DNA from: an uncultured Rhodoferax sp.
Lineage (GTDB): Bacteria; Pseudomonadota; Gammaproteobacteria; Burkholderiales; Burkholderiaceae_C
Length of the DNA stretch: 64,000 nucleotides
Assembly (NCBI RefSeq): GCF_946221635.1
Contig: NZ_CAMIHB010000006.1
Span: 62,001-126,000 of the forward strand
Direction of reading: 5' to 3'
The notes beneath the pieces were generated by a model that had not been told where the DNA came from, made no database searches, and saw only the letters and a list, made by a program, of their open reading frames with translations. Below are positions 31,635 to 40,700 of the stretch, one piece after another. The position numbers were made by a program, and so were the translations under genes. The number at the start of each line of letters is the position of its first letter. The first letter of the stretch is position 1.

Positions 31635-32813
31635 ATGGCACACGCCGGCCGGACTCGCATTGTTCTGACCCTGGGCACGGCCCAGACTCTGGCCTGGGCG
31701 TCGACTTACTACCTGCCGGCCATCCTGGCCGCGCCCATTGCCGCCGAGCTGGGCATCAGCGTAGCCACGGTGTTTGCGGCCTTCTCGGTCGGGCTGGTCA
31801 TTTCTGCGTTTCTGGGTACGTATGCTGGCCGTGCCATTGATCGGTTTGGCGGGCGCCCGGTGCTGGCATCTACCAATCTGGTCTTTGCTGCGGGCTTGGT
31901 CGGCCTGGGCCTGGCCAATGGCCCCATTGGTTTGTTTACCGCCTGGATCGTGCTGGGTGCCGGCATGGCGGCGGGGCTATATGAGGCGGCGTTTGCGACG
32001 CTGGTGAGGCTGTATGGCCACAACGCCCGCAACATGATCACCGGGATCACTTTGCTGGCGGGGTTTGCCAGTACCGTGGGCTGGCCGCTGTCCACTGCCC
32101 TGGAAGCCTGGATCGGCTGGAGGGGGACGTGCTTTGCTTGGGCAGGACTGCATCTGCTGTTGGCGCTGCCCTTGAACCTGTCGTTGCCAAAGTTGATTGA
32201 CGATACTGCCAATCAACCGGTTGCCATTCCTCAACCCGTCGATGCAGCACCTCAAGCACAACCGGTACCGGTCGGCAGCGCGGCCCTGCTGTCCCTGGTA
32301 TTTGCCATCACCTGGTTCATCAGCACAGCCATGGCAGCCCATCTGCCAGCGCTGCTCAAAGCCGGCGGTGCCACGGTGGCGGTGGCATTGACGGCCGGGG
32401 CGCTGATTGGTCCGGCTCAGGTCGCTGGTCGCCTGCTGGAGTTTGGTGTTCTGCGCCGGGTCCATCCCTTAATAAGCGCGCGCATCGCGGCCTGCTTGCA
32501 CCCGGTGGGTGCGGTGAGCCTGGCCCTGTTTGGAGCGCCTGCGGCGATTTTCTTTGCGCTGGTGCATGGTGCCGGCAACGGCATCCTGACGATTGCCAAG
32601 GGCACGCTGCCGCTGGTCCTGTTTGGTCCCAAGGGATATGGTGAGCGCCAGGGCCTGCTCATGGTGCCAGCGCGACTGGCGCAGGCCTTGGCGCCGTGGT
32701 TGTTTGGGGTCTTCATGGCGCAGTACGGAGCCAATGCACTCTGGTTTTCTGCTGGCATCGGCTTGGTCGCGACCATCGCTCTGTTGCGCCTGGCCCCGGT
32801 ACAAGCGTCGTAG
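31635..32813 (+). CDS. MFS transporter of the ars operon
   Basis: A 392-residue major facilitator protein with twelve hydrophobic segments: AWASTYYLPAILAAPIAAELG at the start and GRAIDRFGGRPVLA as the loop 2-3 motif. A central hydrophilic loop (about 188-215, rich in Pro and Gln) divides the halves. It lies eight bases after arsH. Ars-linked MFS proteins export arsenite, organoarsenicals or arseno-phosphoglycerate; with no GAPDH gene beside it, ArsJ is unlikely. Substrate is open. Confidence 0.82.
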   Translation: MAHAGRTRIVLTLGTAQTLAWASTYYLPAILAAPIAAELGISVATVFAAFSVGLVISAFLGTYAGRAIDRFGGRPVLASTNLVFAAGLVGLGLANGPIGLFTAWIVLGAGMAAGLYEAAFATLVRLYGHNARNMITGITLLAGFASTVGWPLSTALEAWIGWRGTCFAWAGLHLLLALPLNLSLPKLIDDTANQPVAIPQPVDAAPQAQPVPVGSAALLSLVFAITWFISTAMAAHLPALLKAGGATVAVALTAGALIGPAQVAGRLLEFGVLRRVHPLISARIAACLHPVGAVSLALFGAPAAIFFALVHGAGNGILTIAKGTLPLVLFGPKGYGERQGLLMVPARLAQALAPWLFGVFMAQYGANALWFSAGIGLVATIALLRLAPVQAS

Positions 32814-32825
32814 TCAAGTAGGCCC

Positions 32826-33530
32826 ATGAACAACTGTGCGGTTGCAAACTGCCACGCCAAAGCGGTGACGGATGGAGTCCAGCCGGGGCTCTATCGGCGC
32901 CCGTTGCCGGAAGGGCTTGTCGCTTTCTCCTCTCCGGCTGGCCGCGTGCTGTTCCGTGAGGCGCTGCTAGCTGGCGGCATGGAGGGCTACTTCCCGCTGG
33001 CCGAGCAGTTTCAGACGCAGGTTGAGCCAACCTACTGCGGGATCAGTAGCCTGGTCATGGTGCTCAATGCGCTGGAGGTTGATCCCAAGCGGCTATGGAA
33101 AGGTGTCTGGCGCTGGTTCAGCGAGGACATTGCCGACTGCTGCGACCAGTTGAGCAGCATCCAGGCCGAAGGAGTCTCACTGGATGGTTTGGCCAGGCTG
33201 GCGCATTGCAATGGGGTCACTGTGGAGGTGACGCACGCGGAGCAAACGTCGTTGGCGCAGTTCCGGGCGTTGGTGCAGGCGGTGTGCAGTGGCGGCAACA
33301 AACAGGCCCTGATCGCGTCCTACTCACGGCAGGCATTGGGGCAGACTGGGGAGGGGCATTTTTCGCCCATCGGGGGTTATCACGTCGAGAAGGATCTGGT
33401 CTTGCTCATGGACGTGGCACGGTTCAAATATCCGCCGCATTGGGTCCCACTGTCGCTGCTGTGGTCTGCCATGGGGAGCCTGGACAGCGTGACTGGCAGG
33501 ACCCGTGGTTACGCGAAAGTCTCACGGTAG
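32826..33530 (+). CDS. Phytochelatin synthase, eukaryotic-type catalytic domain
   Basis: A 234-residue protein that aligns with the catalytic half of plant and yeast phytochelatin synthase: LYRRPLP, GGMEGYFPLAEQFQTQVEPTYCGISSL, WKGVWRWFSEDIADCC, GHFSPIGGYH and DVARFKYPPHWVPL. The papain-like triad is Cys71, His178 and Asp196. It would transfer gamma-Glu-Cys between glutathione molecules to make metal- and arsenite-chelating peptides. It lacks the Cys-rich C-terminal half of plant enzymes and has no signal peptide, so it acts in the cytoplasm. It closes the arsenic operon, 12 bases after the MFS gene. Confidence 0.93.
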   Translation: MNNCAVANCHAKAVTDGVQPGLYRRPLPEGLVAFSSPAGRVLFREALLAGGMEGYFPLAEQFQTQVEPTYCGISSLVMVLNALEVDPKRLWKGVWRWFSEDIADCCDQLSSIQAEGVSLDGLARLAHCNGVTVEVTHAEQTSLAQFRALVQAVCSGGNKQALIASYSRQALGQTGEGHFSPIGGYHVEKDLVLLMDVARFKYPPHWVPLSLLWSAMGSLDSVTGRTRGYAKVSR

Positions 33531-33550
33531 CAGCCTTGCAGACGGTTCAA

Positions 33551-34174
33551 TCAAGCGGAGTACCCCACGAGACAGCCATAGGGTGTCGTCCTCGGAGTCG
33601 CAACACTTCTACCCGCAAGTAGATCTTCCAGCGCGGCACGTACCAGGTTTCGCGACTTCGGAACGACCAACTCATCGACCGTCGGCTGTGTATCAATTGC
33701 CCCGGCGTAGGCAATCTGCCCGACACTGTTGATGACAAACATGTGGGGCGTGTTGCGCGCTCCGTAGGCTTGCCCCATCTGCCCCGAAGAGTCCATCAAC
33801 AAGGCGGTCGGCTGTGCCTTGCGCCCTTGGTTGAATGCCATTGCCTTTCTTGGATCGAGATAGTCACCCCTCACTGGGTTGGTTGAGAGCACCGAGAGCC
33901 ACACCGCGCCCTGTGCCTTGGCCCAGCCCTGCAACTCCTGCATCTTTCCACTGGCGTACTGGGCCCGAACAAAGGGGCAAGAGGGACTTGTCCATTCCAG
34001 CACTACGGTTTTGCCTTTGAACTCGTCCAAGGTTCGGCGTTTGCCAGCGGCGTCATCTACCGCGAAAGGCGGCGCGGCCTTCTCCTGCGCAGTGGCGGAT
34101 GCGCCGGCGAAGCCATGTAGTTCCAAGCCCGCTAGTCCAGCGCCCACCGCCAGCAAAGTCTCTCGGCGCTTCAT
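33551..34174 (-). CDS. Exported redoxin (thioredoxin-fold) protein
   Basis: A 207-residue protein with a probable signal (MKRRETLLAVGAGLAGLELHGFAGASATA; the RRE start could be Tat-like) and a thioredoxin/peroxiredoxin-fold domain: FAVDDAAGKRRTLDEFKGKTVVLEWTSPSCPFVRAQY with one Cys (C-P-F-V, not CxxC) and the cis-Pro in NTPHMFVIN. It has no resolving Cys in the usual place, so it is unlikely to be a dithiol oxidase. It overlaps the MerF-like gene by ATGA and would be expressed with it from the MerR-controlled promoter. Confidence 0.82.
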   Translation of the reverse strand: MKRRETLLAVGAGLAGLELHGFAGASATAQEKAAPPFAVDDAAGKRRTLDEFKGKTVVLEWTSPSCPFVRAQYASGKMQELQGWAKAQGAVWLSVLSTNPVRGDYLDPRKAMAFNQGRKAQPTALLMDSSGQMGQAYGARNTPHMFVINSVGQIAYAGAIDTQPTVDELVVPKSRNLVRAALEDLLAGRSVATPRTTPYGCLVGYSA

Positions 34175-34491
34175 ACAGAGCCTTTGGAGCAAGCGCAGCC
34201 GCCTTCACCGTTGCCATCCGGGATAGAACACGCGCCACTGCTTTGGATCAAGGTTGCGCGCTTGCGGCGCTGCCCCACGTACCAAACACCGGCCCAAACA
34301 ATCGCTCCCAGACTGGTGGCCACCGCAATGGTGATGCCAGCAGGCCCCAGAAGAAACTGGTCAATGGCCAAAAGCGACAGGCCGGAAACCGACAGAGTGC
34401 CGATGATGGGTATCGCCAGCGGGATCGCGCAGCAGGCCGCACACGCGCCCGCTACACCCAACGCAGTCAGTCCTGCTTTTTTCACAGTCAT
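34171..34491 (-). CDS. MerF/MerT-like small membrane protein with Cys-rich tail
   Basis: A 106-residue protein with two or three membrane helices. The first contains GACAACCAIPLAIP: a Cys-Cys pair before Pro inside helix 1, as in mercury transporters MerT and MerF. The C-terminal tail carries further Cys (GACSIP and GGCACSKGSV). This suggests transfer of a soft metal ion across the inner membrane. It diverges from a MerR-type regulator and is co-transcribed with the redoxin. A specific metal cannot be given. Confidence 0.7.
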   Translation of the reverse strand: MTVKKAGLTALGVAGACAACCAIPLAIPIIGTLSVSGLSLLAIDQFLLGPAGITIAVATSLGAIVWAGVWYVGQRRKRATLIQSSGACSIPDGNGEGGCACSKGSV

Positions 34492-34546
34492 GGTTCATCC
34501 TCACAAAGTAGTCTCGGGAACATTCCCGTAAACTGCAATCTAAGAC

Positions 34547-34561
34547 CTCAAGTAACTTGAG
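34547..34561 (-). promoter_or_regulatory. MerR-type operator/promoter for the MerF-like and redoxin genes
   Basis: Perfect palindrome CTCAAGTAACTTGAG. On the minus strand it lies between a -35 TTGCAT and a -10 TAGATT that are 19 bases apart, the long spacer typical of promoters activated by MerR-family proteins. Confidence 0.7.
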
Positions 34562-34577
34562 ATGCAAGGAGTTTTTG

Positions 34578-35039
34578 GTGAAAGACCTTCCCACGGCTGG
34601 GTACATCACGATTGGCGCGCTGGCCCAGAGCACAGGGGTCAGCGTGTCCGCCATTCGGTACTACGAGGAAATCGGCCTGATTGCCAAAGCCCACCGGCGG
34701 CCCAGCGGACACAGGGTCTACGGACCGGGAGCGCGTGATGTACTTGCCGTCATACGCAGTTGCCGGGAGTTCGGGTTTTCCATCGAGCAAGTCAGAGAGC
34801 TTGTTCTGCTTTCCACCAATGCACAGCTCCCGTGCGACGAGACCCGTGAGATTGCCCAGACCCATCTCAATACCGTCAAAGCCAAACTCGCAGAACTTCG
34901 GCAGTTGGAGAAGAACCTGACCAGGTTCATCCAGTCTTGCACAGAGAACTGCATTGGTGGCCCCGCGCCCCAATGCAACATCCTGGAGAACATTGGCTCA
35001 AGCGGCGCTCAGCCGGTCGTGGCCAAGGGTTGCTGCTGA
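34578..35039 (+). CDS. MerR family regulator, soft-metal type
   Basis: A 153-residue MerR-family activator. The DNA-binding domain is YITIGALAQSTGVSVSAIRYYEEIGLI with the wing RRPSGHRVYGP, then a dimerisation helix. Cys86 (LPCDETREIA) and a C-terminal loop with Cys121, Cys125 and Cys133 (SCTENCIGGPAPQCNIL) sit where Hg-sensing MerR has Cys82, Cys117 and Cys126, plus an extra terminal GCC. So it probably senses a thiophilic metal. The GTG at 34578 is chosen because AAGGAG lies seven bases upstream. It diverges from the genes it should control. Confidence 0.85.
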   Translation: MKDLPTAGYITIGALAQSTGVSVSAIRYYEEIGLIAKAHRRPSGHRVYGPGARDVLAVIRSCREFGFSIEQVRELVLLSTNAQLPCDETREIAQTHLNTVKAKLAELRQLEKNLTRFIQSCTENCIGGPAPQCNILENIGSSGAQPVVAKGCC

Positions 35040-35070
35040 GATACCGCCACGTTGACGGCAATAGAGTGAA

Positions 35071-35406
35071 CTACTGGGGGTTGGTCGGTTGCAAAACAAT
35101 GATCGCCATTCCCACTAGCGCGATGCCTGCACCTGCCACATCCCATCGGGTCAGCGATACACCGTCCACCAGGTAGAGCCACCCAAGTGCCACGGCAATG
35201 TAGACGCCGCCGTAGGCGGCATAAGTTCTGCCGGCCGCGCTGGGGTGGAGCGTCAGTAGCCAAGCGAATAGGCCTAGGGACAATGCTGCAGGGACTAGCA
35301 GCCACGCTGTTTTGTCCTGCTTGAGAACCAGCCATGGCAAGTAGCACCCCACGATTTCTGCAATGGCGGTGCCAACAAAGAGCAAGGTGATTTTTAAGAA
35401 ATCCAT
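35071..35406 (-). CDS. ynfA: YnfA family (UPF0060) membrane protein
   Basis: A 111-residue inner membrane protein with four helices that matches YnfA: FVGTAIAEIVGCYLPWLVLKQ, GRTYAAYGGVYIAVALGWLYLVDGVSLTRWDVAGAGIALVGMAIIVLQP. YnfA-type proteins have an SMR-like fold and have been linked to drug efflux. ATG 35406 matches the family start; in-frame starts up to a TTG at 35448 would touch the HAD stop. No strong ribosome binding site is seen. Confidence 0.85.
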   Translation of the reverse strand: MDFLKITLLFVGTAIAEIVGCYLPWLVLKQDKTAWLLVPAALSLGLFAWLLTLHPSAAGRTYAAYGGVYIAVALGWLYLVDGVSLTRWDVAGAGIALVGMAIIVLQPTNPQ

Positions 35407-35444
35407 AGATTGAACCATTCGCGAAAAATCAAAGGATTTTGCGG

Positions 35445-35933
35445 TCAACCGGCACCCAGTCTGGCAAGTAAGGTCTGCGCAGCATCAGCGTTCAGCCCTA
35501 CACTGCCATCGACAAGAAGAACATTGCGGTTGAAAGGCCGAAAATTCCACGACCGATCATCCAGGGCTAGCCACTCGTGTGCCACGCGTCCATGTTGCCG
35601 CAACCAAGACCTGCATTCCGCCTCACGTTCATAGCCCATCAAAGTGTCAGGAACATCTGTCAGTTGCGCATAGAACGGTGTGGTGCCAATGATCTGAGCC
35701 GCCACATCGTCCGAAAACAAGGCTTTGAGTTCTTCCAAGGATCGTTTGTAGCGCCATGTGCTGGAAATCACCAGCTCAACGTGGGGGGCTGTACGCATCA
35801 CCGCCTCAAAGATATCCAGGTGCACAAAGTGCTTGGATTCATGGCAAAACTCAGGGTGCATCACCCCATCAAAATCCAGAAAAAGAACTTGTACGACTGC
35901 AGTTGCCCTGTGGCTTGGGCTTGAATAGAGCAT
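35445..35933 (-). CDS. HAD domain protein (Swiss-army-knife RNA repair-like)
   Basis: A 162-residue protein with the HAD phosphatase opening VLFLDFDGVMHPEF (nucleophile Asp and Asp+2), VISSTWRYKRSLEEL as motif II and LALDDRSWNF with the motif IV acidic pair. This set matches the small HAD domain first described in Swiss-army-knife RNA repair proteins, here alone. Substrate unknown. It lies just upstream of ynfA on the same strand. Confidence 0.75.
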   Translation of the reverse strand: MLYSSPSHRATAVVQVLFLDFDGVMHPEFCHESKHFVHLDIFEAVMRTAPHVELVISSTWRYKRSLEELKALFSDDVAAQIIGTTPFYAQLTDVPDTLMGYEREAECRSWLRQHGRVAHEWLALDDRSWNFRPFNRNVLLVDGSVGLNADAAQTLLARLGAG

Positions 35934-36023
35934 GGCGGTGCTTCCAATGGCGACTGCACTAGTCTATACAGTCTGGCTCCATGGAAAGCACCGCGCGTTT
36001 GGACTTTCCAGAATTGCGAATCG

Positions 36024-36317
36024 CTACTTGTCGAGCTCCGAAATCTGGGTGGCGACGAGAGCCAACACCTTGTCCACGGAGGTTGCGTCCGTCTTACGGA
36101 GGTAGGACCTGGCGAGCAGGGTCAAAGGATGAACGCCCAAGACTTCCGCCAAGACATCCACCTTATTCAGCGTTGGAGATTGGATCTTTCTCTCCAGGGT
36201 ACTGACATAAGTTCGGCTTGAAACCAGGCCGAAAGCCTCCTGGCTCAACCCCTTGGAGCGACGAACGGATCGTAGCGCGGTGGCGAAGTTGTTTCGTGGT
36301 TTGGTGGCATTTGACAT
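36024..36317 (-). CDS. XRE family helix-turn-helix protein
   Basis: A 97-residue DNA-binding protein: FATALRSVRRSKGLSQEAFGLVSSRTYVSTLERKIQSPTLNKVDVLAEVLGVHPLTLL is a complete XRE helix-turn-helix domain, followed by a short helix. ATG 36317 is preferred to the GTG at 36323. It diverges from an unknown gene; between them TCTATAG occurs twice 15 bases apart around a TACAAT, a possible operator. Target unknown. Confidence 0.82.
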   Translation of the reverse strand: MSNATKPRNNFATALRSVRRSKGLSQEAFGLVSSRTYVSTLERKIQSPTLNKVDVLAEVLGVHPLTLLARSYLRKTDATSVDKVLALVATQISELDK

Positions 36318-36382
36318 GCTCACCGATTAATTAGCAATGACCTCTATAGGGCTACAATCTATAGTGTTCATTTTGAGTCTCT

Positions 36383-36838
36383 ATGTTCCTCACTCGCGCC
36401 CCATTTCGCTCTCCTATTTCAGCCCTGTTTTGTGAGCCCGACGAGACTGTTTGGACGGCAACTGAGCTTGCCTTGCAACAAACCTGGTTTCTGGCCTACT
36501 TTGAGCAATCCGAGACAATGGAGGACGAAGAGTTCGCCTGCGGCCGCACCATGCTGTTTGCAGAATTCAGCGGTGTGGAGCAGCTGATTGGCTTGGGGCC
36601 AGAGAGTGGCATTCGGTTGAAATCCGTGCATATCCTCACTCCGGGCCATGTGAACGGGACCGACAACTGGAAAATGGACCAGGTTGGCGCTGTCTGGTCC
36701 GGTCGAGAACCCCATACCGAACACAGCCCCATGGATGTCTTTGAAACGACAACCGGGGAGTTGTATTCCGCTTCGTTCGTTGGACACAATGCCGACGAGT
36801 TCCAGCTGGATGCGATGAAGTTCAAACTCGTCAACTGA
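36383..36838 (+). CDS. Hypothetical protein
   Basis: A 151-residue soluble protein without signal or membrane segment and without a family I recognise. It is acidic, with FCEPDETVWTATELALQQTWFLAYFEQSETMEDEEFACG near the start and aromatic/Gly motifs later (DNWKMDQVGAVW, ELYSASFVGHNADEF). It is divergent from the XRE gene and followed by a metallophosphoesterase 67 bases later, so these may form an accessory unit. Confidence 0.6.
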   Translation: MFLTRAPFRSPISALFCEPDETVWTATELALQQTWFLAYFEQSETMEDEEFACGRTMLFAEFSGVEQLIGLGPESGIRLKSVHILTPGHVNGTDNWKMDQVGAVWSGREPHTEHSPMDVFETTTGELYSASFVGHNADEFQLDAMKFKLVN

Positions 36839-36905
36839 ACTGACTTTTGAGCTGCGATCCGCAACATCCGAAGGTCTGCTGCGACTGCAAGTGTCGGCCC
36901 GGTCA

Positions 36906-37712
36906 ATGAACATTCAGCTCGCTTCCGACCTGCATTTGGACCTCTTGCACACGCGTTGGCCTGAAGAGCGGTTGATCTCTCAGGCCCAGGCCGCAGACGT
37001 TCTGGTTTTGGCAGGAGATATTCATAAAGGCACTTTGGCCATTGACACATTTGCGCAGTGGGCTGCGCAAAGCCATGTCCCCGTCATCTACATAGCCGGC
37101 AACCATGAGTTTTACGGAGACTCTCTGGACGCTGTGGAACATCGGCTTCGAGAATCCGCGGCGGCGGCCGGAATCCACTATCTGCAGCAGGATGTTCTGA
37201 TCCTTGGTGGCGTGCGTTTTCTGGGTTGCACTATGTGGACCGACTACCGTCTGCGATCCATGTATTCACAGGCACACGTGATGGAAGACGTGCAGCAGCG
37301 CATCCAAGACCACTTCTTTATCCAAACGGGCTCACAAGCCTTTACGCCGCAGGATGCCTTGGATCAGCATGCGGCCTCCCGACATTGGCTGACACAGGAA
37401 CTAGCGAAGCCATTTGACGGGAAAACTGTGGTCATTACCCACCATGGCCCCCATCCCTTGTCTGTCCACCCTCGGTATGTGGGAGATAAGCGTAACGGGG
37501 CGTACGTGAGCGATCTGTCCGCGTTGATGCCCAACGTTGACCTGTGGCTGCATGGCCATGTGCATGACTCCTTTGACTACCAAGTTGGCCGGTGCCGTGT
37601 GGTGGCCAATCCTGCGGGGTACGTTCGCAACCGAGCCTTGGCAACCTCCAGGGAAGATTTTCAGTTTGAGAATCCGCTCTTTGATAAAAAACTGGTGATT
37701 CCTCTGAACTAA
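36906..37712 (+). CDS. Calcineurin-type metallophosphoesterase
   Basis: A 268-residue metal-dependent phosphoesterase with all motifs in order: SDLHLDL (Asp, His), LAGDIHKG, IAGNHEFYG, VITHHGPHPLS and LHGHVHDSFDY. The start MNIQLASDLHLD at 36906 puts the first motif at residue 7, as in the family. It could act on nucleotides, nucleic acids or phosphoproteins. Its stop overlaps the convergent cusA stop by three bases. Confidence 0.85.
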   Translation: MNIQLASDLHLDLLHTRWPEERLISQAQAADVLVLAGDIHKGTLAIDTFAQWAAQSHVPVIYIAGNHEFYGDSLDAVEHRLRESAAAAGIHYLQQDVLILGGVRFLGCTMWTDYRLRSMYSQAHVMEDVQQRIQDHFFIQTGSQAFTPQDALDQHAASRHWLTQELAKPFDGKTVVITHHGPHPLSVHPRYVGDKRNGAYVSDLSALMPNVDLWLHGHVHDSFDYQVGRCRVVANPAGYVRNRALATSREDFQFENPLFDKKLVIPLN

Positions 37713-40700
37713 TCGCGTCTGCGTGCCGCGCGCACACGCATCATCCGGTAGGCGGCAGGGATGATGAAGAGTGACAGCAGTGGCGCCGTTATCATGCCGC
37801 CCAGCATGGGGGCTGCAATCCGGCTCATCACTTCGGAGCCAGTTCCACTGCCCCAGACAATGGGAATCAAACCCGCCAGGATCACCGCTACCGTCATGGC
37901 CTTGGGGCGCACTCGAAGCACTGCACCTTCGCGAATGGCATCCAGAACCATGACGACTCCGGGGGCTTCATCTCGGGTAGTTCGCTCGGCCAAGGCTTGC
38001 TTGAGATAGAGCAGCATCACCACGCCAAACTCTGCAGCCACCCCCGCCAGTGCAATAAATCCCACACCAGTGGCTACTGACAGGTGGTAGCCCATCAGGT
38101 ACAGAAACCAGACCCCGCCGGTCAGCGCAAATGGCAGCGTGGCCATGATCAGCGCAGCCTCATCCAGTCGGTTGAAGGTCAGGTACAGCAGTACGAAGAT
38201 GATCATCAAGGTGGCCGGTACCACGACCTTGAGCCGGGCATTGGCACGCTCCAGGAACTCAAACTGGCCCGAATAGGTAATGCTGACCCCTGGTTCGAGC
38301 TTGACCTGCTGGCTCACCGCCTGACGGAGGTCATTGGCGACGGAAGCCAGATCTCGCCCGCGCACGTCCACATAGACCCAGTTGGAGGGGCGCGCGTTTT
38401 CAGTTTTGAGCATGGGCGGGCCATCGGTGATCCTGACTTTGGCCACCGTACCAAGGGTGATCTGTTGCCCCATAGGTGTCAGGATGGGAAGCTGGGCCAA
38501 CTTCTCGGGGGTATCTCGCCATTCCCTCGGGTAGCGCAGATTGATGGGAAAGCGCGCCAATCCTTCAATGGTTTCCGCCACGTTCTCGCCACCAATGGCC
38601 CCTGACACCAACGCCTGCACGTCATTGATGTTCAGGCCATAACGCCCGGCGGCTATCCGGTCGATCTGGACATCGACGTAGCGGCCTCCGGTCAAACGTT
38701 CGGCCAAGGCGCTAGACACACCGGGAACGCCTTTGGCCACCTGTTCGATCTGGTTGGCGATGCGATCGATGGTGGCCAAGTCAGTCCCGTTGACTTTGAC
38801 GCCAATGGGGCTTTTGACACCAGTGGCGAGCATGTCGATGCGATTGCGTATGGGCGGGATCCAGATGTTGGACAGGCCGGGCACTTTGACAGCCTGGTCC
38901 AGCGCCTCGATCAGTTTCTCCTGCGTCATGCCGGCGCGCCATTTGTCCCGGGGCTTGAGCTGCACGGTGGTCTCGAACATCTCCATCGGCGCAGGGTCGG
39001 TGGCAGTCTCCGCGCGGCCCGCTTTTCCAAACACCCGTTCCACCTCGGGCACGGTCTTGATCATGCGGTTGGTGATTTGGAGCAGCTCAGACGCTTTCTG
39101 CGCCGACAACCCCGGCAGGGCCGATGGCATGTAGAGCAAATCCCCTTCATCCAGAGGCGGCAGGAACTCCCCGCCCAACTGGCTTACCGGCCACAGCGTG
39201 GTGGCAAAGACCACAACGGCAATAGCCAAAGTGACTTTGGGCCACTGCAGTACCCACTCTAGCGCCGGGCGGTACACGGTGATCAGGGCCCGGGTGATAG
39301 GGTTGCGCTGCTCATCCGGGATGTGCCCCCGGATCCAGTAGCCCATCAGGATGGGAATCAAGGTCACCGAAAGACCCGCCGCAGCGGCCATGGCATAGGT
39401 TTTGGTGAAAGCCAACGGGCCAAACAGGCGACCTTCCTGGGCTTCCAATGTGAACACCGGAATGAAGGACAAGGTGATGATCATCAGCGAAAAAAACAGT
39501 GCCGGCCCAACCTCAACGGCCGCATCGGTGATGACGCCCCAACGCTCTTGGCCTACTAAAGGCTGCTCAGGATGGGCATGCTGCCAAGCCTCCAGTTTCT
39601 TGTGGGCGTTCTCGATCATCACCACGGCGGCATCGACCATGGCACCAATTGCAATGGCAATGCCGCCCAAGGACATGATGTTGGCATTGATCCCCTGGAC
39701 ATGCATCACCACAAAGGCCGCCACGATGCCCAGTGGTAAGGAGATGATCGCAACCAAGGCTGAACGCAGGTGCCCTAGAAACAGCACGCACACCAGTGCC
39801 ACCACGACAAACTCCTCCACGAGCTTGGCAGACAGGTTGTCGATGGCCCGCTCGATCAGGGCGCTGCGGTCGTAGGTGGTGACGACCTCCACCCCAGGTG
39901 GCAGGCTTTTTTGCAGTTCGGCCAGCTTGGCTTTGACGGCGCGAATGGTTTCCTGGGCATTTTTACCAGAGCGCAGCAGCACGACACCGCCAGCGACCTC
40001 TCCCTGTCCATCAAGTTCGGCCACGCCACGCCGCATTTCTGGTCCGACCTGTACGTTGGCCACATCCCCAAGCCGAACCGCAATGCCGCCCCGGCTGGAC
40101 AGTGGGATTGCCCGAAAATCTTCCAGGGTCCGCAGGTTACCATTGACCCGCACCATGTACTCAGCCTCGGCCAGTTCCAGTACCGACCCTCCCGTTTCCT
40201 GGTTGCCGTTCATCAGCGCCAGGCGCACCTGCTCGTAGGTGATGCCGTAGCCATTGAGCTTGAGGGGGTCCAGCACGACCTGGTACTGCTTGACCATGCC
40301 GCCCACACTGGCCACTTCAGCGACGTTGGGTAGGGTCTTGAGTTCGAACTTCAGGAACCAGTCCTGCAAAGCCCGCAGTTGGGACAGATCATGTCCACCT
40401 GTACGGTCCACCAAGGCGTACTGGTAGATCCAGCCCACACCGGTGGCATCGGGCCCCAGGGCCGACTTGGCACTTGCAGGCAGTCGTCCCTGTACCTGGT
40501 TGAGGTATTCCAGGACGCGAGAGCGCGCCCAGTACAGGTCGGTGGCGTCGTCGAACAGGATGTAGACGAAAGAGTCCCCAAAAAAGGAGAAGCCTCGCAC
40601 TGTCTTGGCCCCCGGCACTGACAGCATGGTGGTGGCCAATGGGTAAGTAACCTGGTTTTCCACAATCTGCGGTGCCTGGCCAGGGTAGCTGGTGCGGATG

